64,000 nt of DNA from an uncultured bacterium. GTDB lineage: Bacteria > Planctomycetota > UBA1135. Below the pieces are notes generated by a model. That model was not told where the DNA came from. It ran no database searches and worked only from the letters and a program-made list of their open reading frames with translations. The stretch lies in assembly GCA_937919925.1 (NCBI GenBank), contig CALFOT010000055.1, positions 1 to 64,000 on the forward strand, read 5' to 3'. The position numbers and the translations under genes are program-made. Below are positions 50,608 through 58,322 of the stretch, in pieces (within the stretch, counting starts at the first letter, position 1; the number at the start of each line of letters is the position of its first letter).

Positions 50608-51246
50608 ATGTGGTTTAAATGGATTGTTTGTAACGTGGAAGAATTGCAACGCGAGGCGTTTTCCTCCGCGCAGGAACAGTGGTCCACCATACTCACACAA
50701 CCTGGTCACCTTGGCCAGTTTGGTGGCTGGGATGTCGCGCAGCCGAATTGTGGCGGCATTCTTAGTTTGTGGGAAAATCAAAAATCGCTGGAAGATTTTA
50801 TGGCACCAGGCGGTTTGCATGATCAGATTTATGCCACCAATCAACAAGCCCAAATGCTGCGTGGCTGTAAAGTCAGCCTTTTCCATGAGTTTTTCCCAAT
50901 GCCGGGTGAATTCCCCAGTTTGCGCGCTGCGGCGCGCAATGCGCAGTGGTTGCGGGTGGCCTGTTGCCGGGTTGCAGATCCTCAATATTTGAATTTTCTC
51001 GAGGCCCAACGCAAGCTTTGGTCGCCAGGAATGCGTAGCGCGCCCGGGATGTTGGGTGGCAGTTTTGCTGGCGACGGCGCCGACGGCTTCCTGATTGCTT
51101 CCTTATGGAGCAGCAAAGAGAATCACGATCATTATTGTGAAAACATTCTGCCAGATTTGCGCCAACAGGTCCTGGAAATGAATGGTTTTGCGGATTCGAT
51201 GGTTGGCTATTCGATTGCGCTTGAGCCCCGCTGGAACATTCTGTAA
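50608..51246 (+). CDS. YdbC/DUF4937-like protein with two ABM-type halves
   Basis: This 212-residue protein looks like two fused copies of the small dimeric alpha/beta-barrel (ABM-like) domain. The N half (residues 1-100) shows WFKWIVCNVEELQREAFSSA with GGWD and LWENQKSLEDFM; the C half shows LRVACCRVADPQYLNFLEAQRKLW, LGGSF and SLWSSKENHDHY. The N half resembles DUF4937/YdbC. Such domains often bind heme or quinol-type small molecules or act as monooxygenases, but the function here is unknown. It follows the hydratase gene by 15 bases. Confidence 0.72.
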   Translation: MWFKWIVCNVEELQREAFSSAQEQWSTILTQPGHLGQFGGWDVAQPNCGGILSLWENQKSLEDFMAPGGLHDQIYATNQQAQMLRGCKVSLFHEFFPMPGEFPSLRAAARNAQWLRVACCRVADPQYLNFLEAQRKLWSPGMRSAPGMLGGSFAGDGADGFLIASLWSSKENHDHYCENILPDLRQQVLEMNGFADSMVGYSIALEPRWNIL

Positions 51247-51252
51247 GTCTTC

Positions 51253-51281
51253 CTGCCACAGCGCGGAGTGCTTGCTACGAT
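51253..51281 (+). promoter_or_regulatory. Promoter of the universal stress protein gene
   Basis: CTGCCA at 51253-51258 and TACGAT at 51276-51281 are 17 bases apart; a TG before the -10 (TGCTACGAT) gives an extended -10. A Shine-Dalgarno GGAGGG at 51289-51294 lies eight bases before the start codon. Confidence 0.6.
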
Positions 51282-51302
51282 GTGCTGCGGAGGGCATGAC
51301 TC

Positions 51303-51743
51303 ATGGAACTGTTACTCGTCCCAATTGATTTTTCTGCAGGTACCGAAAAAGTACTCGCTGCTGCTCATCGGCTTGCTGTTGCCACCGGGGCGACCTTGCG
51401 CTTGTTGCATGTCGCACCTCCAGATCCCGATTTTGTACCCTACGATGCGGGGCCAGCCTTGGTGCGGAAACATGTGGCGCACACCTTGCGGGCAGAGCAT
51501 CGGCGCTTGCATGAGCTTGCTGTACAATTTTCTAAAGATGGCGTTCAAACCACCGCGCGTATGGTCATGGGGCCCTTTATCGAAACCATCGTGGAGCAAG
51601 CGAAACAGTCCTCAGCAGACATGATTGTGCTTGGCTCCCATGGGCACGGCGCCTTGTTCCGTATCGTGCTTGGCAGCGTCAGCGAGGGAGTGGTGCGCCA
51701 AGCGGATTGCCCGGTGTTAGTGGTTCCCATTCGCTCCCCATGA
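51303..51743 (+). CDS. Universal stress protein, UspA family
   Basis: This 146-residue single-domain protein has the Usp fold: LLVPIDFSAGTEKVLAAAHRLA, TLRLLHVAPPDP and the ATP-binding loop GSHGHGALFRIVLGSVSEGVV (G-x2-G-x9-G-S), followed by DCPVLVVPI. The loop places it in the ATP-binding subgroup. A strong Shine-Dalgarno and promoter upstream suggest independent expression. It is convergent with the DUF2891 gene (30 bases apart). Confidence 0.93.
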   Translation: MELLLVPIDFSAGTEKVLAAAHRLAVATGATLRLLHVAPPDPDFVPYDAGPALVRKHVAHTLRAEHRRLHELAVQFSKDGVQTTARMVMGPFIETIVEQAKQSSADMIVLGSHGHGALFRIVLGSVSEGVVRQADCPVLVVPIRSP

Positions 51744-51773
51744 GCACGCCGTAGCGCGCAGCAATGCTCAATC

Positions 51774-52919
51774 TCAGAGGCCGCAACCGGTGAGCAAGTA
51801 AACGGCAAACGACGCCAACCAGTGATCCCCTTCATAGAAGCCACTGAACACGTAATCTAAACCAACTTCGGTGTGAGCGAGGGCGGCGTCGGTCAATAAC
51901 TTGCGGCGCGCATCTTCCTTAGGCAGCGCGTTGGCAACGCCATGCAGAGCCCAGGCGCGCGATAAATCCAAGCCTGCGAGGTGCACGAGGCGGCCGTCGG
52001 TGGGATCCGAGACGCGCACTGGAACGCCGAGATGACTGAGATCGCCGTGCGCGGCGTCAGGCAAGAAAGCATCCAGCCAAGCGACGAACTCAGCTTGCGG
52101 CAAAACCCGGCGCATCAAGTCCGCTTCATTCAAGCCAGGTGAGAAAAAGTCTTCCCCAGAAGGTTCATAGCGGCTTGGGTAATCACGATCCTCCAGGAAG
52201 AAATCGCACGCCTTTTGCAGGATAAGTTCTGCCAGCTCAGTGTTGCCAACGGCACGTGCATAATCCAGTTCAAAGGCCAACGCGAAAGCAGTATCCGGGT
52301 GGGTGCCGGTGCGGATTGGAAAAGACAGGCGCGGCAAATAATCGCTTACCCCAACCACAATCCGCTGCTCAAGAGGGTGCAGGGCAGCTGCCCACCGGCG
52401 GCCGTCGGCATCATCCCAAGCGTGCAGCTCGGTGGCCAGACGCAAGAGCCAAGCCCAGCCATACATCCGTTCAAAGCCGCTATTTTGTTTGCCATCGAAG
52501 TAAGCGGCCTCTTGCGCTAAGGCCTGTTCTTCGAGCTGCAGATTGAGCACACGCCGGATCTCGGCGTTACTGCTGGCGTTGGGGTATTCCTTTAATAACC
52601 GCACCAGTAGCCAATGCCCGTGTACCGCGGAGTGCCAATCAAAGGAGCCATAGAACACCGGATGCATTGCCCGCGGCGTGAGGGCTGATTCTGGACCGAT
52701 ATAAACTTGGCTAGGCTTGTTGGGCCACTCGCGCACAATGCCGGCGAGGGCTAGTTGGGCGAAGGCGGTAACTTGTAGATCGGTGAGGCGGTTTTGGAAA
52801 TTGGGCTTCGGCATGGGTTGGGTGGCGACGGAAGCGCTTTGCGAGGATGCATGGGTAGCTGTATTCGCGCAGGATAGGCATGGTGTCAGAACCACGAGCA
52901 AGGGGATGACCCATTTCAT
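51774..52919 (-). CDS. DUF2891-family exported protein
   Basis: This 381-residue protein has a signal sequence (MKWVIPLLVVLTPCLSCANT), probably lipidated at one of the cysteines. The mature part has the DUF2891 features: HPVFYGSFDWHSAVHGHWLLVRLL, GKQNSGFERMYGWAWLLRLA, TGTHPDTAFALAFELDYAR, EPSGEDFFSPGLNEADLMRRVL and LSRAWALHGVANAL. It is probably an alpha/alpha toroid of the glycoside-hydrolase type, but the activity is not known. The start at 52919 is preferred because upstream residues are not signal-like. It is divergent from the Sec-MsrA gene (52 bases apart). Confidence 0.85.
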   Translation of the reverse strand: MKWVIPLLVVLTPCLSCANTATHASSQSASVATQPMPKPNFQNRLTDLQVTAFAQLALAGIVREWPNKPSQVYIGPESALTPRAMHPVFYGSFDWHSAVHGHWLLVRLLKEYPNASSNAEIRRVLNLQLEEQALAQEAAYFDGKQNSGFERMYGWAWLLRLATELHAWDDADGRRWAAALHPLEQRIVVGVSDYLPRLSFPIRTGTHPDTAFALAFELDYARAVGNTELAELILQKACDFFLEDRDYPSRYEPSGEDFFSPGLNEADLMRRVLPQAEFVAWLDAFLPDAAHGDLSHLGVPVRVSDPTDGRLVHLAGLDLSRAWALHGVANALPKEDARRKLLTDAALAHTEVGLDYVFSGFYEGDHWLASFAVYLLTGCGL

Positions 52920-52971
52920 ACTTTCAAGTTTAGCCGCGTGACTTCTGCAATGGAGTATCCTAAAGAAGTCC

Positions 52972-53544
52972 ATGAAGCTGCGGCTCCTCCTGATTCTGAC
53001 TGCCTTGGCGGCTGTCGCCTGTAGTTCTGAAACCACCATGAACCATTCTTCCACCATGCCACTCCCTCACGGTTCCGCACAAGCCACCTTCGCTGCTGGC
53101 TGATTCTGGGGTGTAGAAGCCATCTACCGTGCTGTAGATGGTGTCCTCGAAACGGAAGTCGGCTTCCTTGGTGGGGCGGTGCCCAACGTGAGTTATGAGC
53201 AGGTTTGCTCCGGTAAAACGGGTCACGCTGAAGCGGTTCGGGTGGTTTTTGATCCGCAAGTCGTTGCTTATGAAACGCTCCTGCAGATTTTTTGGGACAA
53301 CCACGATCCCACGCAAACGAATGGCCAAGGACCGAACTTAGGTAGCCAGTATCGTTCGGCCATTTTCTTCTACAACGAAGCTCAGCAGCTTGCTGCACTG
53401 GCTAGTAAAGATGCTCTTGCCGCCAGTGGCAAGGTGCGGGCGCCCATCACCACTCAAATCTTGCCTGCCGCTGCGTTCGTGCGTGCGGAAGAATACCACC
53501 AGCAGTACTACGAGAAGCAGGGCGTGGTTTTGCGCGGCAACTAA
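52972..53544 (+). CDS. msrA: Lipoprotein peptide methionine-S-sulfoxide reductase MsrA, selenoprotein (Sec44)
   Basis: This 190-residue enzyme reduces methionine-S-sulfoxide in damaged proteins. The UGA at 53101-53103 lies where MsrA has its catalytic Cys: AAG-Sec-FWGVE instead of GCFWG. The frame is the same on both sides. Downstream motifs are intact: VGFLGGAVPNVSYEQVCSGK, TGHAEAVRVVFDPQVV, FWDNHDPTQTNGQGPNLGSQYRSAI and EEYHQQYYEK. The signal LILTALAAVACSS is a lipobox, so Cys17 is probably lipidated and the enzyme faces the periplasm. Cys79 may resolve the selenenyl intermediate. A hairpin starts 16 bases after the UGA. The start at 52972 is the first ATG of the signal. Confidence 0.92.
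53120..53141 (+). promoter_or_regulatory. Bacterial SECIS-like hairpin in the MsrA selenoprotein gene
   Basis: CCATCTAC (53120-53127) pairs perfectly with GTAGATGG (53134-53141), closing the six-base loop CGTGCT whose second base is G. The loop starts 25 bases after the UGA, within the 16-37 base range I recall for bacterial SECIS elements. Confidence 0.78.
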
Positions 53545-53556
53545 GCGGGATGGGCC

Positions 53557-54084
53557 GTGCTCTGTAAAGGCTTCGCGCCGTTGCTTGGGCCGACCGCCAA
53601 AGTTTTAATCCTAGGCTCGATGCCTGGCGGCGAGTCGTTGCGCCAGCAGCAGTATTACGCCTTCGAGCGCAACTGCTTTTGGTGGATTATGGGCGAGTTG
53701 TTTGGCGCAGGTTGGGAGTTATCTTACGAACAGCGGGTGGCACGCATCACGGACTGTGGCCTAGCTGTTTGGGATGTCCTGGCGTCGTGTGAACGTCACG
53801 GCAGTTTGGATAGCGCGATTGAAGCCGCCAGCGAAGAAGTGAATGACTTCCATGGCCTGCTGCGCGCCTTTCCTGTCGATCTCATTTTGTTTAATGGCGG
53901 CAAAGCCGAACAAGCGTGGAAGCGTTACGTTCGGCCCCTATGGACTGATTCGATGGTCGTTCCGCCGAGTCGGCGCTTGCCCTCTACATCGCCAGCCTAT
54001 GCCGCATTGAGCCGCTCGGCCAAGTTGGCACAGTGGCGTGCGGCGCTTTGCGACCTAACCGGAAGCCCTGCTTGCGAAACCTAG
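53557..54084 (+). CDS. DNA-deoxyinosine (family 6 uracil-DNA) glycosylase
   Basis: This 175-residue enzyme probably removes deaminated bases (hypoxanthine, and uracil in some members) from DNA. The UDG-superfamily motif is VLILGSMPGGESLRQQQYYAFERNCFW; family 6 (HDG) members have GSMPG with an Asn in the pocket, as here. ITDCGLAVWDVLASCERHGSLD and VPPSRRLPSTSPAYA form the second motif. The GTG at 53557 follows msrA by 12 bases, so oxidative protein repair and DNA base repair appear to share an operon. The gene overlaps the stop of the next minus-strand gene. Confidence 0.85.
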   Translation: MLCKGFAPLLGPTAKVLILGSMPGGESLRQQQYYAFERNCFWWIMGELFGAGWELSYEQRVARITDCGLAVWDVLASCERHGSLDSAIEAASEEVNDFHGLLRAFPVDLILFNGGKAEQAWKRYVRPLWTDSMVVPPSRRLPSTSPAYAALSRSAKLAQWRAALCDLTGSPACET

Positions 54085-54482
54085 AGATTGACTTCTTCTA
54101 GACTGCAGCGCAAAGTAGTTGGCTTGGCGCCGTCTGGGCTGAAGAAGGTCAGCGTGCGGTGCTTGTTGCCGCGTACCGAGAAAGTGCGTTCTTTCGGATC
54201 CGCATCCATCGAATCTTCTAGCAGGAAGTTCTGCGCATCAAGCCATTCCAGGCTTACAAAGACGCGGCGAGCCTCGCTATCAGCATTGACAACGTTAAAT
54301 TGCGCCGTGGCGCGGTCATTTTCGAAGCGTACTTTCATGTCTTCGATGTTGACGCCGTCGACATCGGATTCGATGACCAAACGGATTTGCCCATTGTCAT
54401 GGGTAAGAATTTCCGGCCCTGATGAGCAGGCTGGAACTGCCAGCAAGATGGCTGGCAACAGTGTGTAGAGAAGGCGTGCCAT
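54081..54482 (-). CDS. YcfL/DUF1425-like lipoprotein
   Basis: This 133-residue lipoprotein begins LLYTLLPAILLAVPACSSGP, lipobox V-P-A-C, modified Cys at about residue 19. The mature part has the DUF1425/YcfL fold: VNIEDMKVRFENDRATAQFNVVNADSEARRVFVSLEWLDAQNF and FFSPDGAKPTTLRCSLEEV. YcfL family proteins are envelope lipoproteins of unknown function. It follows the DUF389 gene on the same strand, 20 bases apart, and is convergent with the glycosylase gene (4-base overlap). Confidence 0.75.
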   Translation of the reverse strand: MARLLYTLLPAILLAVPACSSGPEILTHDNGQIRLVIESDVDGVNIEDMKVRFENDRATAQFNVVNADSEARRVFVSLEWLDAQNFLLEDSMDADPKERTFSVRGNKHRTLTFFSPDGAKPTTLRCSLEEVNL

Positions 54483-54502
54483 TGCTCCTCATTAACGGCT
54501 GC

Positions 54503-55579
54503 TTAATGGGGGGCTTTACCGCTCTCAGCAAAAATAACAAAAAAAGCTAAAGCCGTGAGCAGGAGCGCCCAGACGCTGAGCATGCCTACAGCGACTTTGC
54601 GGGTTTGATTCTTTTTCCACCAGGTGCGCGGAGCTACGCCGCTGAGCAGGAAAGTGGCGCCGCTGGCGAAGTTGACACACACCAAGTTGCCCACCAAGAG
54701 CATGGCAGCTCCCTGGGCTGCCTCCCAGTTACCTGATGTGACCATCAATGCACAAACCGCAAGTGGCGGCAACAGTGCCACAGCCACCATCACGCCAACC
54801 AGCGATGCCGCCACCCCCGAAGTAAACGCCAAAGCACCAGCGCCACCTGCAGCAAGCGCCAGCAATAGGTCCTCGAGGTGCAAATCGGTGCGTGCGAGGA
54901 TTTGTGCCGACTCCAGATTCAAATCGAAGATCCACCCAGCGAGGGACGCCACCAGAAAGGCTAGAGTCACGCCAAAAACATTGGCTTTGATGGCGGCTTT
55001 GGCGAGCGGAATATCGCCTAAAGTAGAAGCGAGAGCTAATGCCATATTGGGGCCGAGCAGAGGCGCAATGACCATGGCGCCAATTAAGACTGCGGTGCTG
55101 TCGGTGGCCAAACCAATGGTGGCGACGATGGTCGAAAAGCCAACCATCCACCAATGCACCGTGGCAGGTTTGGTCATTTCGGTCAAGTCATCGAGCAGCT
55201 CCTCGCGGCTGATGCGATGGCTTTTCTTGGTGCTCTTTTTGCCGTTGGTTAGGAGAGTGCTGTCACCCTTGACCTGACCGCCAGCTGCAGCTTCGGTTTG
55301 CTGCGGGGCCGCCACGGTAATTTCGGGCATTTTCGGCACCACAGTTTCTACGGCCAACACCACGGCGCGAAAAGATTCATAGGAGCCGAGAGCAGCCTGC
55401 ATTGGATCCAGCAGACTTTCCAATTGTTCCGCCGGCAACAGAATATGAAATTGGGTCAACGCGCCGGGCAAGTTGTGACGGAAGGCCACTACACCCTCAT
55501 CCTGCAACTCCAGAAGAATGCTCTCCACTTTGGCGACGGCAACGTCGGGCACAAAAGTCTGGACGAGACGGGTGGCCAT
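54503..55579 (-). CDS. DUF389 (TIGR00341) membrane protein
   Basis: This 358-residue polytopic protein has a soluble N-terminal domain of about 95 residues (RLVQTFVPDVAVAKVESILLEL) and then the DUF389 membrane domain with VHWWMVGFSTIVATIGLATDSTAVLIGAMVIAPLLGPNMAL. Four or five further helices follow (AGALAFTSGVAASLVGVMVAVALLPPLAVCALMV). Members are widespread but their substrate is unknown. An in-frame upstream ATG at 55687 would add 36 Cys/His-rich residues with no similarity, so 55579 is used. It is divergent from the 3-hydroxyacyl-CoA dehydrogenase gene. Confidence 0.88.
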   Translation of the reverse strand: MATRLVQTFVPDVAVAKVESILLELQDEGVVAFRHNLPGALTQFHILLPAEQLESLLDPMQAALGSYESFRAVVLAVETVVPKMPEITVAAPQQTEAAAGGQVKGDSTLLTNGKKSTKKSHRISREELLDDLTEMTKPATVHWWMVGFSTIVATIGLATDSTAVLIGAMVIAPLLGPNMALALASTLGDIPLAKAAIKANVFGVTLAFLVASLAGWIFDLNLESAQILARTDLHLEDLLLALAAGGAGALAFTSGVAASLVGVMVAVALLPPLAVCALMVTSGNWEAAQGAAMLLVGNLVCVNFASGATFLLSGVAPRTWWKKNQTRKVAVGMLSVWALLLTALAFFVIFAESGKAPH

Positions 55580-55699
55580 GGTGAGTCCAGGGTAGCAAGT
55601 CTGCGTGGCATGAAAGCAGCAGGTGGTGTTGCAGCAGCAGGTAGGATGCGGCGCGGAATTCCTCTCGCCCCTGCCAACACAACGCATTCTCCACTACGC

Positions 55700-56578
55700 A
55701 TGAACCTCAAAATTAACACAGCTACCGTGCTTGGCGCGGGTGCGATGGGCGCTGGCATTGCCCAAGTGACTGCTCAAGCTGGCATTTCCACCCGTTTGTT
55801 TGACATCCAAGAAGAGTACGCGCTGGCCGGGCTTGCGAAAATCGAGGGCATGCTAGACCGAGGGGTCAGCCGTGGCAAAGTTTCGCTCGAGCAACGTGCT
55901 GCTGTACTGGCAAAGTTGCAGCCGTGCTGGGATTTAGAGTTAGCCTTGGAAGCGGCTGATTTGGTGATTGAAGCCGTTCCTGAGCGTTTGGACCTCAAAT
56001 TGGAGATTTTTGCGCAGGTCAGTGGTTTGGTCAAAACAGAAACCATCATCGCCACCAACACATCTTCTATTTCCATCACAAAGTTGGCGCAGGCGGTACA
56101 AAACCCGGCACGCTTTCTAGGCTTGCACTTTTTTAATCCACCACCATTTATGCCGTTGCTGGAAGTGGTCTACGGGCAAGAAACGAGTCAAGAAACACTG
56201 GATTCCGCGCTCGCTCTAAGTGTCCGTTTGGGTAAAGAAGCAATCGTGGTCCGCGATTCACCAGGTTTTGCATCTTCGCGTCTAGGCGTGGCCATCGGGT
56301 TGGAGGCGATTCGCATGCTGGAAGAGGGGGTGGCGTCGGCAGCGGATATTGATAAGGCCATGGAATTGGGCTACCGCTTTCCCATGGGGCCATTGAAGTT
56401 GACGGATTTAATTGGCATTGATGTGCGGCTGGATATTGCCACCTATTTGGATGCCAATCTGCCTGGAGATCGCTTTCAGATCCCGGAATTGATGCGCACG
56501 ATGGTCGCCGAGGGCAAGTTTGGAAAGAAAACCGGCCAGGGTTTTTACACCTGGGTGGATGGCGAAGCGGTTTCCTGA
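55700..56578 (+). CDS. 3-hydroxyacyl-CoA dehydrogenase (3-hydroxybutyryl/3-hydroxyadipyl-CoA type)
   Basis: This 292-residue NAD-dependent enzyme oxidises 3-hydroxyacyl-CoA. The Rossmann motif is TVLGAGAMGAGIAQVTAQAG, followed by VIEAVPERLDLKLEIF, TNTSSISITKLA, FLGLHFFNPPPFMPLLEVV (catalytic His), RDSPGFASSRLG and FPMGPLKLTDLIGIDVRLDI. The size matches 3-hydroxybutyryl-CoA dehydrogenase/PaaH. Placed just ahead of boxC-boxB-boxD, it may serve the adipyl-CoA branch of the box pathway; that is inference. The ATG at 55700 is preferred to an upstream start, and its stop is UGA. Confidence 0.9.
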   Translation: MNLKINTATVLGAGAMGAGIAQVTAQAGISTRLFDIQEEYALAGLAKIEGMLDRGVSRGKVSLEQRAAVLAKLQPCWDLELALEAADLVIEAVPERLDLKLEIFAQVSGLVKTETIIATNTSSISITKLAQAVQNPARFLGLHFFNPPPFMPLLEVVYGQETSQETLDSALALSVRLGKEAIVVRDSPGFASSRLGVAIGLEAIRMLEEGVASAADIDKAMELGYRFPMGPLKLTDLIGIDVRLDIATYLDANLPGDRFQIPELMRTMVAEGKFGKKTGQGFYTWVDGEAVS

Positions 56579-56640
56579 AAAGCTGGATTTCAGAGCACCA
56601 AACGGTCTTTAAAATAATAAAAACAAAAACGAGGAAATAC

Positions 56641-56668
56641 TTGCCAGCTCCGTAAATCACGGCATACT
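56641..56668 (+). promoter_or_regulatory. Probable leaderless promoter of the box operon
   Basis: TTGCCA at 56641-56646 and CATACT at 56663-56668 are 16 bases apart, the latter ending 7 bases before the boxC start. The region from 56600 to 56640 is AT-rich (AAAATAATAAAAACAAAAA), possibly an UP element. No Shine-Dalgarno is seen. Confidence 0.55.
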
Positions 56669-56675
56669 CTTCGGT

Positions 56676-58319
56676 ATGGAACTCACTTCCCCGGCCCCTG
56701 AGGTCATTTGTTTCGAGACCCATCCTGATCGCTACAAGCATCTGCAGCTAGAAGTGGATGGTCCTGTCGCGCGCATTTTGCTCGATATTCAGGAGAATGA
56801 GGGTTTGCGCCCCGGTTACGCCCTCAAATTAAACTCCTACGATTTGAGCGTTGATATCGAACTCGCGGACGTGGTCCAACGTCTGCGTTTTGAGCATCCA
56901 GAAGTTGGTTGTGTGATTGTGACCAGCGGTCAAGAAGGCGTGTTTAGTTCGGGGGCCAATATTTTTATGCTTGGCGCGAGCACTCATGCCCACAAAGTGA
57001 ACTTCTGTAAGTTCACCAACGAAACCCGTATGTCCATCGAAGACGCCACCGCGAATTCGGGCCAGATTTATATAGCTGCACTCAACGGGGTCGCTTCGGG
57101 TGGTGGTTATGAACTGCCGCAAGCTTGCGCAGAAATCTATCTAGTCGACGACCGGCGCAGTGCTGTGTCCCTTCCGGAAATCCCTTACTTGGGCGTTTTA
57201 CCTGGTACCGGCGGCTTAACCCGCTTGGTAGATAAACGCCATGTACGTCGCGATATCGCCGATGTATTTGTGACTTTGGCCGAAGGCGTCAAAGGCAAAC
57301 GCGCGGTGGAGTGGGGCTTGGTGGATGGCGTTTTCCCTACGTCGAAATTCAAAGAATCCGTGTACGCACGCGCGGTAGAAGTGGCCAATGGCGGCCATCC
57401 GCAACGCCAGGGTGTGCAGCTCGAAGCTTTGGAACCAGTCGCCAGTGACAACCGCTTGGACTACCGCCATGTAGCCATGGAAGTTTCTGCGGATGGTCGT
57501 ACCGCCACTCTAGAAATCACGGTTCCGGATAGTGTGCCGGCCATGCCTGCTACTTGCTCGGAACTTGGATCGGAGTGGTTTCCGCTGCGTGCCTTCCGCG
57601 AACTTGATGATGCCTTACTGCGTTTGCGCTTGAACTATCCACTAGTGGGCTTGCTGCTCTTCAAAACCCGAGGTCATGCGGCTTCGATGGTAGCGTTTGA
57701 TGAGCAGCTCGATCAGCATTCCGCAGATTGGTTTGTCCATGAGGTTCGTTTGTTTATCAAACGGACACTCAAGCGTGTTGACTACATGGCAAAATCGATG
57801 TTTGCCATCGTCGATCAAGGTAGCTGCTTCGTGGGCACTCTGTATGAACTGGTACTCGCTGCTGACCGCAGCTACATGCTGGAAGAAGAGGGCGTCACCT
57901 TTATGTTGACGCCGCTGAACGCTGGTGCTTATCCGATGGGAAACGGCCTCACACGGATGCAAACGCGCTTTGTTTGGGATCCAGCACTCGCGCAAGAACG
58001 CGCCAGTTTGCGCCATGCAATCGCTGCGCAAGAGGCTGCAGAACTTGGCTTGATTACCGTTGCTGCGGATGAAATCGATTGGGAAGATGAAGTACGTCTT
58101 GCCATCGAAGAACGGATTAGCCTTTCTCCAGATTCTCTCACCGGCATGGAAGCGAGCATTCGCTTTGCAGGTCCAGAGACCCTCGAAACAAAAATCTTCG
58201 GCCGTCTGACCGCGTGGCAGAACTGGATTTTCCAACGCCCGAACGCGGTCGGACCGAAAGGTGCATTAAGCCTTTACGGTCGCCCAGAATCCCCTGAGTT
58301 CGACTTCAACCGCACCTAA
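56676..58319 (+). CDS. boxC: 2,3-epoxybenzoyl-CoA dihydrolase
   Basis: This 547-residue enzyme of the aerobic box pathway hydrolyses 2,3-epoxybenzoyl-CoA, opening the ring with loss of formate. Two crotonase-type halves are visible: the first has GVFSSGANIFMLGAS and IAALNGVASGGGYELPQACAEI, the second WFVHEVRLFIKRTLKRVDYMAKSMFAIVDQGSCFVGTLYELVLAAD. LPEIPYLGVLPGTGGLTRL is also characteristic. The size matches BoxC (about 550), about twice the size of a simple hydratase. It is 3 bases ahead of boxB, so they are cotranscribed. The start at 56676 is the first ATG after the predicted promoter. Confidence 0.93.
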   Translation: MELTSPAPEVICFETHPDRYKHLQLEVDGPVARILLDIQENEGLRPGYALKLNSYDLSVDIELADVVQRLRFEHPEVGCVIVTSGQEGVFSSGANIFMLGASTHAHKVNFCKFTNETRMSIEDATANSGQIYIAALNGVASGGGYELPQACAEIYLVDDRRSAVSLPEIPYLGVLPGTGGLTRLVDKRHVRRDIADVFVTLAEGVKGKRAVEWGLVDGVFPTSKFKESVYARAVEVANGGHPQRQGVQLEALEPVASDNRLDYRHVAMEVSADGRTATLEITVPDSVPAMPATCSELGSEWFPLRAFRELDDALLRLRLNYPLVGLLLFKTRGHAASMVAFDEQLDQHSADWFVHEVRLFIKRTLKRVDYMAKSMFAIVDQGSCFVGTLYELVLAADRSYMLEEEGVTFMLTPLNAGAYPMGNGLTRMQTRFVWDPALAQERASLRHAIAAQEAAELGLITVAADEIDWEDEVRLAIEERISLSPDSLTGMEASIRFAGPETLETKIFGRLTAWQNWIFQRPNAVGPKGALSLYGRPESPEFDFNRT

Positions 58320-58322
58320 ATC

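Noticed and set aside
53101-53103. Reassignment of UGA to Trp or Gly genome-wide
   Set aside because: UGA ends many intact genes here at the expected place, for example rpsI, pabB, dxs, the universal stress protein and the 3-hydroxyacyl-CoA dehydrogenase, and Trp is encoded by UGG throughout.
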